From Luxibacter massiliensis (GTDB lineage Bacteria > Bacillota > Clostridia > Lachnospirales > Lachnospiraceae): 64,000 nt of DNA. A program made the position numbers and the translations under genes. Where the stretch lies: contig NZ_UWOE01000001.1 of NCBI RefSeq assembly GCF_900604355.1, forward strand, positions 2,976,001-3,040,000, given 5' to 3'. The notes under the pieces were generated by a model. That model was not told the origin of the DNA. It made no database searches and saw only the letters and a program-made list of their open reading frames with translations. Shown piece after piece: positions 7,888 to 17,938 of this stretch; position 1 is the stretch's first letter; each line of letters opens with the position of its first letter.

Positions 7888-10800
7888 CTATACTTCGGGC
7901 AATATTAAATCTTCACTCAGATCCATATCCTCTTCAAAGTCAATCTCATCGTCTAGGCTCAATTCGGTACTTAGCTTCACATCCCTGTACTTTCTCATAC
8001 CTGTACCTGCAGGAATATGTTTACCGATAATAACATTTTCCTTCAGGCCTATCAGATGGTCTACTTTCCCTTTAATAGCCGCTTCTGTCAAGACCTTCGT
8101 TGTTTCCTGGAAGGAAGCCGCTGACAGGAAGGAATCTGTTGCAAGAGACGCCTTTGTGATACCCAGCATAATCTGCTCACCTGCTGCGGGATCCTTTCCC
8201 TCTGCCTCGAGCTGCTCATTCACCTCGTTAAATTCAAGTACATCTGCCATAGTGCCTGGAAGGAATTCAGAATCTCCCTTCTCTTCGATACGGATTTTCT
8301 TCAGCATCTGGCGCACGATCACCTCTATGTGCTTATCATTGATCTCAACGCCCTGCAGGCGGTATACACGCTGTACTTCCTGAATCATATAGTCCTGCAC
8401 TGCCCGCAGTCCCTTGATCTTCAGGATATCATGTGGGTTTACACTACCCTCTGTCAGCTCGTCGCCGGCCTCCAGCTCTGCTCCGTCCTGCACCTTAATG
8501 CGGGAACCATATGGTATAAGGTATGCCTTTGACTCACCTGTCTTATCGTTTGTCACAATAATCTCGCGCTTTTTCTTTGTATCGCTGATGGTGGCAGTTC
8601 CTGCAAACTCCGTAATAATCGCAAGTCCTTTCGGCTTCCTTGCCTCAAAAAGCTCCTCCACACGGGGAAGACCTTGGGTAATATCATCACCGGCAACACC
8701 GCCCGTATGGAAAGTACGCATGGTCAGCTGTGTGCCTGGCTCTCCGATAGACTGAGCTGCAATAATACCGACGGCCTCTCCCACCTGTACTGCCTCGCCT
8801 GTAGCCATGTTCGCCCCATAGCACTTAGAGCATACGCCGTTCTTGCATTTACATGTGAGGATAGTGCGGATTTTTACTTTCTCCAGTGTATTTCCATTCT
8901 CATCCACACCATTCTTCATGACTTTTTCTGCCCGCCTTGGCGTGATCATGTGATTTGCTTTCACAATCACATTGCCGTCTTTATCTTTAATATCTTCACA
9001 GGAAAAACGGCCCGTTATACGCTCCTGAAGGCTCTCAATCTCCTCATTGCCGTCCATGAAAGCTTTTACATACATGCCTGGTATTTCTTTTCCCTCCTCC
9101 ATGCAGTCACTGTCATGGATAATTAATTCCTGGGAAACGTCAACCAGTCGTCTGGTAAGGTATCCAGAATCGGCTGTACGAAGGGCTGTGTCAGACAGAC
9201 CTTTACGGGCTCCATGTGCAGACATGAAATACTCCAGTACGTCTAACCCTTCACGGAAGTTAGACTTAATAGGAAGCTCGATCGTACGTCCTGTCGTATC
9301 TGCCATCAACCCGCGCATACCTGCAAGCTGCTTAATCTGCTTGTCAGAACCACGGGCGCCTGAATCTGCCATCATAAAGATGTTATTATACTTATCCAGG
9401 CCAGAAAGCAATGCCTCTGTCAATTTATCATCTGTGGCCTTCCAGGTCTCCACGACCTCTTTGTATCTCTCTTCTTCTGTGATAAGGCCACGTTTATAGT
9501 TCTTTGTAATTTTATCCACTGTATTCTGGGCAGTTTCAATCATCTGCGGCTTTTCAGGGGGTACTGTCATATCGGAAATAGATACTGTCATGGCGGCCCT
9601 GGTTGAATATTTATACCCGATTGCCTTTACATCATCCAGCACCTCTGCTGTCTGGGTCGCTCCATGTGTATTGATTACCTTCTCTAAAATTTGTTTTAGC
9701 TGTTTTTTCCCTACATGGAAGTCCACCTCCAGTAAGAGCTCATTCCCTTCTGCCTCACGGTCTACAAATCCCAGATCCTGGGGGATGATTTCATTAAAGA
9801 GGAGCCTTCCCAGGGTAGCTTCAATTATGCCAGATTTTACAGACCCATCAGGCATTGTCTTAGAGATACGCACTTTAACCTTGGAATGCAGTGTAATATA
9901 TCCATTCTCATAAGCCAAGATAACCTCATTCACATTTTTAAAGAACATCCCTTCTCCCTTGGCGCCTGGCCTCTCCTGAGTCAGGTAGTAGATACCAAGA
10001 ACCATATCCTGTGACGGCACCGCAACGGGCCCTCCATCTGACGGCTTCAGAAGGTTATTCGGGGAGAGCAGAAGGAAACGGCATTCTGCCTGTGCCTCTA
10101 CTGACAGCGGCACATGGACCGCCATCTGGTCTCCGTCAAAGTCTGCGTTGTAGGCAGTACAAACAAGGGGATGAAGCTTAATCGCCTTACCCTCCACGAG
10201 AATCGGCTCAAACGCCTGGATACCCAGCCTGTGCAGCGTGGGGGCACGGTTAAGCATAACCGGATGCTCTTTAATGACTTCCTCCAGCACATCCCAGACC
10301 TCCGGCTGCAGCCGCTCTACCATTTTCTTTGCATTTTTAATATTGTGTGCAGTTCCATTGGCGACAAGCTCTTTCATAACAAAAGGCTTGAACAGCTCAA
10401 TGGCCATCTCTTTTGGAAGGCCACACTGATAAATCTTGAGTTCAGGGCCTACTACAATAACAGAGCGCCCTGAATAGTCCACACGCTTCCCAAGAAGATT
10501 CTGGCGGAAACGCCCTGACTTACCTTTGAGCATATCAGAAAGAGACTTCAAGGCTCTGTTTCCCGGACCTGTAACCGGACGCCCACGGCGGCCATTATCA
10601 ATCAGGGCATCCACCGCTTCCTGCAGCATACGCTTCTCGTTCCGCACAATAATATCCGGCGCCCCCAGTTCCAGCAGCCTCTTCAGGCGATTGTTCCTGT
10701 TAATAATTCTCCTGTATAAGTCATTCAAGTCTGAAGTCGCAAAACGTCCTCCGTCCAGCTGTACCATCGGCCTCAGATCTGGCGGGATAACGGGAATTGC

Positions 10801-11514
10801 TGTGAGGATCATCCACTCCGGCTTATTGCCCGATTCCCGGAATGCCTCCACCACTTCCAGGCGCTTTACGATCCTGGCACGCTTCTGGCCTGTGGCATTT
10901 ACAAGGCCCGCCTGGAGTTCCGTATATTCTTTCTCCAGGTCAATTGCCTGGAGGAGCTCCTGGATGGACTCTGCCCCCATGCCTACCCGAAAAGCTCCAT
11001 ACCCCCACTTTTCCTTCTCTTCCTGGTATTCTGCCTCGGAGAGTACTTGTTTGTACTGTAAGTCTGTTTCCCCTTTATCCAATACAATATAGGATGCGAA
11101 ATACAATACCCTTTCCAGCGTCCTCGGGGAGATGTCCAGGATCAAACCCATACGGCTGGGAATCCCTTTAAAATACCAGATATGGGAAACCGGCGCTGCC
11201 AGCGCAATATGCCCCATACGCTCACGGCGGACAGAGGCCTTCGTCACCTCTACGCCGCATCGGTCGCAGACTACCCCTTTATAACGGATTTTCTTATATT
11301 TCCCGCAGTGGCATTCCCAATCCTTGCTTGGTCCGAAGATTTTTTCACAGAAAAGGCCGTCCTTTTCTGGTTTCAGTGTCCTATAATTGATGGTCTCAGG
11401 TTTCGTAACCTCACCTCTCGACCAGTCCATAATTTTATCCGGTGAAGCCAGCCCGATTTTAATTGCATCAAAAGTTAATGGTTGGTATTGTTGTTCATTA
11501 CTACTTGTTGGCAT
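7888..11514 (-). CDS. rpoC: RNA polymerase beta' subunit
   Basis: This is the 1208-residue catalytic subunit. The N-terminal zinc-binding cysteines (CHCGKYKKIRYKGVVCDRCG), the absolutely conserved NADFDGDQMAVH that holds the active-site magnesium, and the second cysteine group near CKCKNGVCSKCYG are all present. It begins 14 bp after rpoB, in the usual order, behind AGGAGGAG. The length is normal for clostridial RpoC. A terminator follows at 7748-7780. Confidence 0.98.
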   Translation of the reverse strand: MPTSSNEQQYQPLTFDAIKIGLASPDKIMDWSRGEVTKPETINYRTLKPEKDGLFCEKIFGPSKDWECHCGKYKKIRYKGVVCDRCGVEVTKASVRRERMGHIALAAPVSHIWYFKGIPSRMGLILDISPRTLERVLYFASYIVLDKGETDLQYKQVLSEAEYQEEKEKWGYGAFRVGMGAESIQELLQAIDLEKEYTELQAGLVNATGQKRARIVKRLEVVEAFRESGNKPEWMILTAIPVIPPDLRPMVQLDGGRFATSDLNDLYRRIINRNNRLKRLLELGAPDIIVRNEKRMLQEAVDALIDNGRRGRPVTGPGNRALKSLSDMLKGKSGRFRQNLLGKRVDYSGRSVIVVGPELKIYQCGLPKEMAIELFKPFVMKELVANGTAHNIKNAKKMVERLQPEVWDVLEEVIKEHPVMLNRAPTLHRLGIQAFEPILVEGKAIKLHPLVCTAYNADFDGDQMAVHVPLSVEAQAECRFLLLSPNNLLKPSDGGPVAVPSQDMVLGIYYLTQERPGAKGEGMFFKNVNEVILAYENGYITLHSKVKVRISKTMPDGSVKSGIIEATLGRLLFNEIIPQDLGFVDREAEGNELLLEVDFHVGKKQLKQILEKVINTHGATQTAEVLDDVKAIGYKYSTRAAMTVSISDMTVPPEKPQMIETAQNTVDKITKNYKRGLITEEERYKEVVETWKATDDKLTEALLSGLDKYNNIFMMADSGARGSDKQIKQLAGMRGLMADTTGRTIELPIKSNFREGLDVLEYFMSAHGARKGLSDTALRTADSGYLTRRLVDVSQELIIHDSDCMEEGKEIPGMYVKAFMDGNEEIESLQERITGRFSCEDIKDKDGNVIVKANHMITPRRAEKVMKNGVDENGNTLEKVKIRTILTCKCKNGVCSKCYGANMATGEAVQVGEAVGIIAAQSIGEPGTQLTMRTFHTGGVAGDDITQGLPRVEELFEARKPKGLAIITEFAGTATISDTKKKREIIVTNDKTGESKAYLIPYGSRIKVQDGAELEAGDELTEGSVNPHDILKIKGLRAVQDYMIQEVQRVYRLQGVEINDKHIEVIVRQMLKKIRIEEKGDSEFLPGTMADVLEFNEVNEQLEAEGKDPAAGEQIMLGITKASLATDSFLSAASFQETTKVLTEAAIKGKVDHLIGLKENVIIGKHIPAGTGMRKYRDVKLSTELSLDDEIDFEEDMDLSEDLILPEV

Positions 11515-11528
11515 ATAAATGGCTCCTC

Positions 11529-14500
11529 CTATTCTTCGTCATCCATAAATTCTTCAAAGTCGATTCCCTCTTCCTCGAAATCTTCCTCCTCCGGTTCCAC
11601 ATTTTCCAATTCTTCCCCGACGAATTCCTGCTCTGTAAATCCATGATCCCCATAAGACTCATTCTCATCGCGGTATCTCCTGTCGCCCTCAATAATAGAG
11701 TGCAGGTCTGTCTCGCCGTAATCGACGGTTTCCATAATCTCAACCTCTGTGTTGTCATCGCGCAGCACACGTACGTCCAGAGCCAGGGACTGCAGCTCTT
11801 TTAAGAGCACCTTGAAAGATTCCGGGATACCAGGTTCCGGGATATTTTCTCCCTTGATGATTGCCTCATAGGTCTTCACACGCCCTACAACATCGTCTGA
11901 CTTCACAGTCAGGATTTCCTGTAAAGTGTAAGACGCCCCATAAGCCTCCAGGGCCCATACCTCCATCTCTCCGAAACGCTGTCCGCCAAACTGCGCCTTA
12001 CCGCCCAGGGGCTGCTGTGTTACCAGTGAGTATGGGCCGGTAGAACGTGCATGGATCTTATCATCTACCAGATGGTGGAGCTTCAGATAGTGCATGTGCC
12101 CGATCGTTACAGGACTGTCAAAGAACTCTCCTGTACGGCCGTCACGCAGACGCACCTTACCGTCCCGGGAAAGAGGCACGCCTTTCCAAAGCGCCCTGTG
12201 TTCCCTGTTTTCTGACAGATAGTCAAGCACCTCTGGAAGCAAAGAATCTCCATGTTTCTTCACAAAGTCTTCCCATTCCATATTTACATAATCATTAGCC
12301 AAGTCAAGAGTGTCCATAATATCGATCTCATTGGCGCCGTCAAATACCGGCGTGGAGATATTAAACCCAAGCGCCTTTGCGGCCAGGCTTAAATGGATCT
12401 CCAACACCTGTCCGATGTTCATACGTGAAGGCACTCCCAGAGGGTTAAGGACAATATCCAGAGGACGCCCGTTAGGCAGATAAGGCATATCTTCCACAGG
12501 CAGTACACGGGAAACAACACCCTTGTTGCCATGGCGCCCTGCCATCTTGTCACCAACAGATATTTTTCTCTTTTGAGCAATATAAATACGGACCGCCTGA
12601 TTCACCCCTGGCGACAGCTCATCCCCGTTCTCCCTCGTGAATACTTTGGCATCCACTACAATACCGTACTCACCGTGGGGGACTTTCAGAGATGTATCCC
12701 TTACTTCACGGGCCTTTTCGCCAAAAATGGCGCGCAGCAGCCGCTCCTCGGCAGTTAGCTCTGTCTCTCCTTTGGGCGTCACCTTGCCCACTAGGATATC
12801 CCCTGCCCGTACCTCTGCTCCAATACGGATGATCCCTCTTTCATCCAGATCTTTAAGTGCATCATCTCCGACGCCTGGTATATCTCTTGTGATTTCTTCA
12901 GGCCCTAACTTAGTATCTCTGGCTTCGGCCTCATATTCCTCGATATGCACAGACGTATATACATCGTCCTGCACCAGCCGCTCGCTGAGCAGAACGGCAT
13001 CCTCATAGTTATAGCCTTCCCATGTCATAAAACCGATAAGAGGGTTCTTGCCAAGAGCCATCTCCCCGCTTGAAGTGGAGGGGCCGTCAGCTATTACTTG
13101 TCCTTCCTCTACCCTCTCGCCTTTATCTACAATTGGTCTCTGATTGTAGCAGTTGCTCTGGTTACTCCTTAAGAACTTAGTAAGTTTATAAGTCTTTCTT
13201 GTCCCGTCCTCATGCTTAATGGTGATATCTTTGGATGTGGAACGCTCAACCACGCCTGCCCTGTCGGCAACCATGCAGACCCCGGAGTCAACTGCCGCCT
13301 TTGTCTCCATGCCGGTGCCCACTACAGGGGCCTCCGTTGTGAGGAGGGGCACTGCCTGACGCTGCATGTTAGATCCCATCAATGCACGGTTAGCGTCGTC
13401 ATTCTCAAGGAAGGGGATCAGCGCTGTGGCAACGGAAAATACCATCTTAGGAGAAACATCCATATAGTCAAACTTGCTTCTCTCATATTCCTGAGTTTCC
13501 TCCCGGTAACGTCCTGAAACATTCTTATGCAGGAAATGCCCGTTCTCGTCCAAAGGTTCATTGGCCTGGGCAACATGATAATTATCTTCTTCGTCTGCGG
13601 TCATATACACAACTTCATCTGTGACAATCGGATTGTCCGGATTGGTTTTGTCTATCTTCCGGTACGGTGCTTCCACAAAACCGTACTCATTGATTCTTGC
13701 ATAAGTGGCAAGAGAGTTGATCAAACCGATGTTAGGCCCTTCAGGCGTCTCAATAGGGCACATTCTTCCATAATGGGAATAGTGGACGTCACGGACTTCA
13801 AAACCTGCACGGTCCCTGGAAAGACCTCCAGGCCCCAGGGCAGACAGACGTCTTTTATGGGTCAGCTCACCAAGCGGGTTATTCTGATCCATAAACTGGG
13901 ACAGCTGTGAAGATCCAAAGAATTCCTTAACTGCGGCGGTCACAGGTTTAATATTGATCAGTGACTGAGGAGAAATCCCCTCCTGATCCTGGGTTGTCAT
14001 TCTCTCCCTGACAACTCTCTCCAGCCTGGATAAGCCGATTCTATACTGGTTCTGCAAGAGTTCTCCCACTGCCCGGATACGTCTGTTCCCCAAATGGTCA
14101 ATGTCATCGTCATTGCCCATCCGGTATTCCAGATGAATATTATAATTAATAGAAGCAAGTATATCTTCCTTCGTAATGTGCTTTGGTATCAGATCATGGA
14201 TGTCCCTTCTGATGGCATGTTTGAGTTCCTCAATATCACCGCCAGTCTCCTCTAACAATCCCTCCAGAACGGGATAATATACCTGCTCTGTGACACCTAC
14301 CTCTTTCGGGTCTATATCAACCACAGCCTGTAAATCTACCATCATATTGGACAGGATCTTGATATTGCGGGAATCTTCTTCCCCCTCTACCCACAGGTAG
14401 GGCACCGCTGCATTCTGAATTTTGTCAGCCAATTCCCTTGTAACCACTGTCCCCTTTTCCGCTACTACCTCACCAGTCAGCGGGCTAACCACATCCTCTG

Positions 14501-15383
14501 CCACTCTCTGGCCTTTAATACGGTTCTTTAAAGCTAACTTCTTATTGAACTTATAACGTCCAACTTTCGCCAGGTCATAACGTCTGGAGTCAAAAAACAT
14601 ACTTGTAATCAGGCTCTCCGCACTGTCTACAGCGAGCGGTTCCCCTGGCCTTATCTTTTTATACAGCTCTAATAAACCTTCCTGATAATTTTCGGCCACG
14701 TCTTTGCCGAAGCTTGCAAGGATTTTAGGCTCCTCCCCAAACAGGTCGAGGATTTCTGCATTTGTCCCAATGCCAAGGGCACGGATTAAAACGGTAATCG
14801 GTACTTTTCTTGTTCTGTCTACACGTACATAAAAAACGTCATTGGAGTCTGTTTCGTATTCTAGCCATGCCCCCCGGTTAGGAATGACTGTGGATGAATA
14901 AAGTTCTTTTCCGAGCTTGTCATGGGCAATTCCATAATAAATACCAGGTGAACGTACCAGCTGGCTTACGATAACACGTTCAGCACCATTGATTACAAAG
15001 GTACCAGTCTTCGTCATAAGCGGAAGGTCTCCCATGAAAATCTCATGCTCGTTAATCTCATCGTTGTCCTTATTGTAAAGCCTTACCCTTACCTTCAAAG
15101 GTGCAGCGTATGTTGCATCACGCTCTTTACACTCTTCAATTGTGTACTTTACGTCATCCTCGCAAAGCGTAAAATCAACAAATTCCAGGCTCAGATGGCC
15201 GCTGAAATCAGAGATTGGGGAAATATCGTCAAATACCTCTTTCAGTCCTTCATCCAGAAACCACTGGTATGAGTCTTTCTGGACTTCAATAAGATTCGGC
15301 ATCTCTAATACTTCTTTTTGCCTGGAATAGCTCATGCGTGAACTTTTTCCGTTTGTGATGGGACGAATTCTGTTTTTCTCCAT
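11529..15383 (-). CDS. rpoB: RNA polymerase beta subunit
   Basis: The 1284-residue beta subunit starts at MEKNRIRPI. This ATG is chosen because a GAGGAG motif lies upstream; the longer frame to 15434 has none and lacks similarity to known N-termini. Rifampicin-region residues (SQLSQFMDQNNPL, THKRRLSALGPGG) and the C-terminal GGKAQFGGQRFGEMEVWALE block are intact, with no substitution I can recognise as resistance. The very acidic C-terminal tail (EEEDFEEEGIDFEEFMDDEE) resembles other clostridial RpoB proteins. Confidence 0.97.
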   Translation of the reverse strand: MEKNRIRPITNGKSSRMSYSRQKEVLEMPNLIEVQKDSYQWFLDEGLKEVFDDISPISDFSGHLSLEFVDFTLCEDDVKYTIEECKERDATYAAPLKVRVRLYNKDNDEINEHEIFMGDLPLMTKTGTFVINGAERVIVSQLVRSPGIYYGIAHDKLGKELYSSTVIPNRGAWLEYETDSNDVFYVRVDRTRKVPITVLIRALGIGTNAEILDLFGEEPKILASFGKDVAENYQEGLLELYKKIRPGEPLAVDSAESLITSMFFDSRRYDLAKVGRYKFNKKLALKNRIKGQRVAEDVVSPLTGEVVAEKGTVVTRELADKIQNAAVPYLWVEGEEDSRNIKILSNMMVDLQAVVDIDPKEVGVTEQVYYPVLEGLLEETGGDIEELKHAIRRDIHDLIPKHITKEDILASINYNIHLEYRMGNDDDIDHLGNRRIRAVGELLQNQYRIGLSRLERVVRERMTTQDQEGISPQSLINIKPVTAAVKEFFGSSQLSQFMDQNNPLGELTHKRRLSALGPGGLSRDRAGFEVRDVHYSHYGRMCPIETPEGPNIGLINSLATYARINEYGFVEAPYRKIDKTNPDNPIVTDEVVYMTADEEDNYHVAQANEPLDENGHFLHKNVSGRYREETQEYERSKFDYMDVSPKMVFSVATALIPFLENDDANRALMGSNMQRQAVPLLTTEAPVVGTGMETKAAVDSGVCMVADRAGVVERSTSKDITIKHEDGTRKTYKLTKFLRSNQSNCYNQRPIVDKGERVEEGQVIADGPSTSSGEMALGKNPLIGFMTWEGYNYEDAVLLSERLVQDDVYTSVHIEEYEAEARDTKLGPEEITRDIPGVGDDALKDLDERGIIRIGAEVRAGDILVGKVTPKGETELTAEERLLRAIFGEKAREVRDTSLKVPHGEYGIVVDAKVFTRENGDELSPGVNQAVRIYIAQKRKISVGDKMAGRHGNKGVVSRVLPVEDMPYLPNGRPLDIVLNPLGVPSRMNIGQVLEIHLSLAAKALGFNISTPVFDGANEIDIMDTLDLANDYVNMEWEDFVKKHGDSLLPEVLDYLSENREHRALWKGVPLSRDGKVRLRDGRTGEFFDSPVTIGHMHYLKLHHLVDDKIHARSTGPYSLVTQQPLGGKAQFGGQRFGEMEVWALEAYGASYTLQEILTVKSDDVVGRVKTYEAIIKGENIPEPGIPESFKVLLKELQSLALDVRVLRDDNTEVEIMETVDYGETDLHSIIEGDRRYRDENESYGDHGFTEQEFVGEELENVEPEEEDFEEEGIDFEEFMDDEE

Positions 15384-15508
15384 TGACGTTTCACTCCTCA
15401 TATATTTTTTGGCGGGCTGCGAGATGCCCTTCAATCAGTTCCTGTAAATTGGAAAAGAGCCATGTGATAGTAAATAATGGCATACCTTTCCATAATAGCG
15501 CATTTTTT

Positions 15509-15538
15509 ACTATATCACATAACTCTTTTTTCTGTCAA
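15509..15538 (-). promoter_or_regulatory. Promoter of rpoBC
   Basis: On the minus strand TTGACA (15533-15538) and TATAGT (15509-15514) are 18 bases apart. Transcription would start about 120 bases before rpoB. This gives rpoBC its own promoter, independent of the ribosomal protein genes and the arabinose block. Confidence 0.7.
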
Positions 15539-15602
15539 CATATTTCCTGTGAATGTTTTAAAAAAACTCTTGACATATGTCGATTTTTGTGATATTAACC
15601 TT

Positions 15603-17099
15603 TTATTTTCTGAATACCGCCTCATTCCATAAAAGTTCATTTTTAAATTGGCGGATTTTCGTGTCCTTATCGATATATACCGCCTCAATTCCCATGGCCG
15701 CCGCCCAGTCTCCCATCTGTTCAGAGGTCAGGTCATAGGAGAACGCGGTATGGTGGGCGCCTCCTGCCAGGATCCATGCCTCGGCCCCTGTGGCCAAATC
15801 AGGCTCCGGCGTCCAGAATGCTGTTGCCACTGGCAGCTTAGGCATAGGCTTCTCTGTTTTCTTACAATTTACATCATTTATAATCAGGCGGAATCTATCT
15901 CCTAAGTCTATCAGTGATGTGGCCACTGCCGGCCCTTCTTTTGCTGTAAACACTAAACGTGCGGGATCCTCTCTGTCGCCCATACTCAAAGGCTGCTCTT
16001 TGATGCTGATAGGCCCGTCTGCTATTGTGGGGCATACTTCCAGCATATGGGCCTGAAGAATCCCTTCTTTCCCCGGTATCAGGTTATAAGTATAATCCTC
16101 CATGAAAGAAGTCCCTTTGGCATCCTTCATACCCTCGGTCATAATCTTCATTATACGTACCATAGCGGCAGTTTTCCAGTCCCCCTCACCGCCAAAGCCA
16201 TATCCTTTTTCCATCAACCGTTGGATTGCCAGTCCCGGAAGCTGTTTCAGGCTTCCCAAGTCCCCGAAATGGGTCACAATTGCCTGGTAGTTTTTTTCAG
16301 TAAGGAATTTCTCAAACCCAAGCTCGATCCCCGCCTGTACTGCCACATGCTCCCTGAACTCTTTCTCGTCTCTCCCCTCGGTTATGATCTCATATTTATC
16401 GTAGTACTCTTCCACAAGGGTATTGATGTCCCCCTGAGAGACTCCTGCCACGGCCTCTGCAATCTCATTTACCGGGTAGGCGTCTATCTCCCATCCAAAT
16501 TTAATCTGGGCCTCTACTTTATCACCCTCTGTCACGGCTACATTTCTCATATTATCTGCTATACGCATCACACGTACATGGCTGCTCTCAATAACCCCCA
16601 CGCCAGTGCGCATCCAAGATCCAATTTTGCCCTGCACCGATTTGTCGCCCCAGAACCCCACAACGACCTTCCGCTCCATTCCCAGGCGGCTGAAGATATG
16701 GCCATACTCCCTGTCACCATGGGCAGACTGATTCTCATTCATGAAATCCATGTCAATAGTATCGTAGGGAATCTCCTGGTTAAACTGTGTGTGCAGATGG
16801 AGCAGCGGCTTGCGGTATTCCTGAAGTCCCAGAATCCATGACTTTGCAGGTGAAAAAGTGTGCATCCATGTTATGACGCCTGCACAATCCTCATCCATGT
16901 TCGCTTCATTAAACGTCTTTCTGATCAGCTCGTTGGTAATTAATGTAGGCTTCCACACCACCTCATAGGGAATAGAATCAGACCCATTCAGCGCCTCCAC
17001 AATCCGCTTAGAATGCTCGGCGACATGGGCAAGGCACTCATCCCCGTATAAGTCCTGTGAACCTGTACAAAACCAGAATTTATACTGCTTCCTTTTCAT
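15603..17099 (-). CDS. araA: L-arabinose isomerase
   Basis: This 498-residue enzyme converts L-arabinose to L-ribulose in the cytoplasm. Family features include FWFCTGSQDLYG at the N-terminus, WMHTFSPAKSW and LHLHTQFN in the first domain, the GFGGEGDWKTAAM active-site segment with its metal ligand Glu, and GGAHHTAFS near the C-terminus. It is the last gene of araR-araD-araA. araB (ribulokinase) is not in the cluster, so the kinase must be supplied elsewhere. AAGGAGG precedes the ATG. Confidence 0.97.
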   Translation of the reverse strand: MKRKQYKFWFCTGSQDLYGDECLAHVAEHSKRIVEALNGSDSIPYEVVWKPTLITNELIRKTFNEANMDEDCAGVITWMHTFSPAKSWILGLQEYRKPLLHLHTQFNQEIPYDTIDMDFMNENQSAHGDREYGHIFSRLGMERKVVVGFWGDKSVQGKIGSWMRTGVGVIESSHVRVMRIADNMRNVAVTEGDKVEAQIKFGWEIDAYPVNEIAEAVAGVSQGDINTLVEEYYDKYEIITEGRDEKEFREHVAVQAGIELGFEKFLTEKNYQAIVTHFGDLGSLKQLPGLAIQRLMEKGYGFGGEGDWKTAAMVRIMKIMTEGMKDAKGTSFMEDYTYNLIPGKEGILQAHMLEVCPTIADGPISIKEQPLSMGDREDPARLVFTAKEGPAVATSLIDLGDRFRLIINDVNCKKTEKPMPKLPVATAFWTPEPDLATGAEAWILAGGAHHTAFSYDLTSEQMGDWAAAMGIEAVYIDKDTKIRQFKNELLWNEAVFRK

Positions 17100-17125
17100 G
17101 CTTGTACCTCCTTGTTGGTAATAGG

Positions 17126-17171
17126 GTCAAAGGGGACAGTCCCTTTTGCAAAAGGGACTGTCCCCTTTGAC
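17126..17171. repeat. Perfect 22-bp inverted repeat between araD and araA
   Basis: The arms 17126-17147 and 17150-17171 are exact inverted copies separated by two bases. Each arm itself contains the palindrome GGGACAGTCCC. It lies after the araD stop and before the araA ribosome binding site, and has no T-run, so it may be an mRNA processing or stability element, or a mobile palindrome, rather than a terminator. Confidence 0.85.
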
Positions 17172-17196
17172 TTCCATTTTCAGAATATTCTGACTT

Positions 17197-17883
17197 TTAT
17201 TGTCCATAATAGGCATTGGCCCCGTGTTTTCTATAATAGTGCTTATCCTGCAGCTCCTGGGGCGCAGGCTGCACATGCGGATGAATCATCTCACAGCGGG
17301 AGGCCATTTTGGCCACTTCCTCCAAAACTACCGCATTATGCACGGCCTGGGCCGCATCCTTCCCCCAGGTAAAAGGCCCATGGTTTTTGCATAAAACAGC
17401 AGGCATGGAAATATAGTCCTGGTTTTTAAAGTGTTCTACTATAAGCACACCAGTATTTTTCTCATATCCCTCATCAATCTCGGCCTTTGTCAGATTTCTC
17501 ACGCATGGTATTTCACCATACATGTAGTCTGCATGGGTAGTGCCGTAGCAGGGGATCCCCCGCCCTGCCTGCGCCCAGCTGGTGGCCCAGGAAGAATGTG
17601 TATGTACAATCCCTCCAATATCAGGAAACGCTTTGTATAATTCAACATGTGTGGCTGTGTCGGAGGATGGGTTATATTTCCCCTCCACCTTCTTGCCCTC
17701 CAGATCCACAACTACCATGTCATCTGGGGTAAGCGCCTCATAATCTACGCCGCTGGGTTTAATTACAAACAGATTCGACTCCTTATCCAGTCCACTGACA
17801 TTCCCCCATGTAAATGTAACCAGTCCGTATTTGGGAAGCAGCATGTTTGCTTCGTATACCTCCCGCTTCAATTGTTCTAACAT
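17197..17883 (-). CDS. araD: L-ribulose-5-phosphate 4-epimerase
   Basis: This 228-residue class II aldolase-fold enzyme makes D-xylulose 5-phosphate from L-ribulose 5-phosphate. Visible family motifs are TWGNVSG, KPSGVDYEAL, the phosphate-binding SSDTATHVELYKAF and the zinc-binding HTHSSWA, with a later conserved His in KNHGPFTWG. The length matches family members. It is cotranscribed with araR upstream and araA downstream. Confidence 0.95.
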   Translation of the reverse strand: MLEQLKREVYEANMLLPKYGLVTFTWGNVSGLDKESNLFVIKPSGVDYEALTPDDMVVVDLEGKKVEGKYNPSSDTATHVELYKAFPDIGGIVHTHSSWATSWAQAGRGIPCYGTTHADYMYGEIPCVRNLTKAEIDEGYEKNTGVLIVEHFKNQDYISMPAVLCKNHGPFTWGKDAAQAVHNAVVLEEVAKMASRCEMIHPHVQPAPQELQDKHYYRKHGANAYYGQ

Positions 17884-17938
17884 TTGTGCTCCTCCTTTAT
17901 TAAAATTTTTATTTTAGGGTACCTGATGGCCTAAAATA

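Noticed and set aside
7888..15383. Many plus-strand open frames opposite rpoC and rpoB
   Set aside because: They are shadows of two highly conserved genes; none has a binding site or family pattern.
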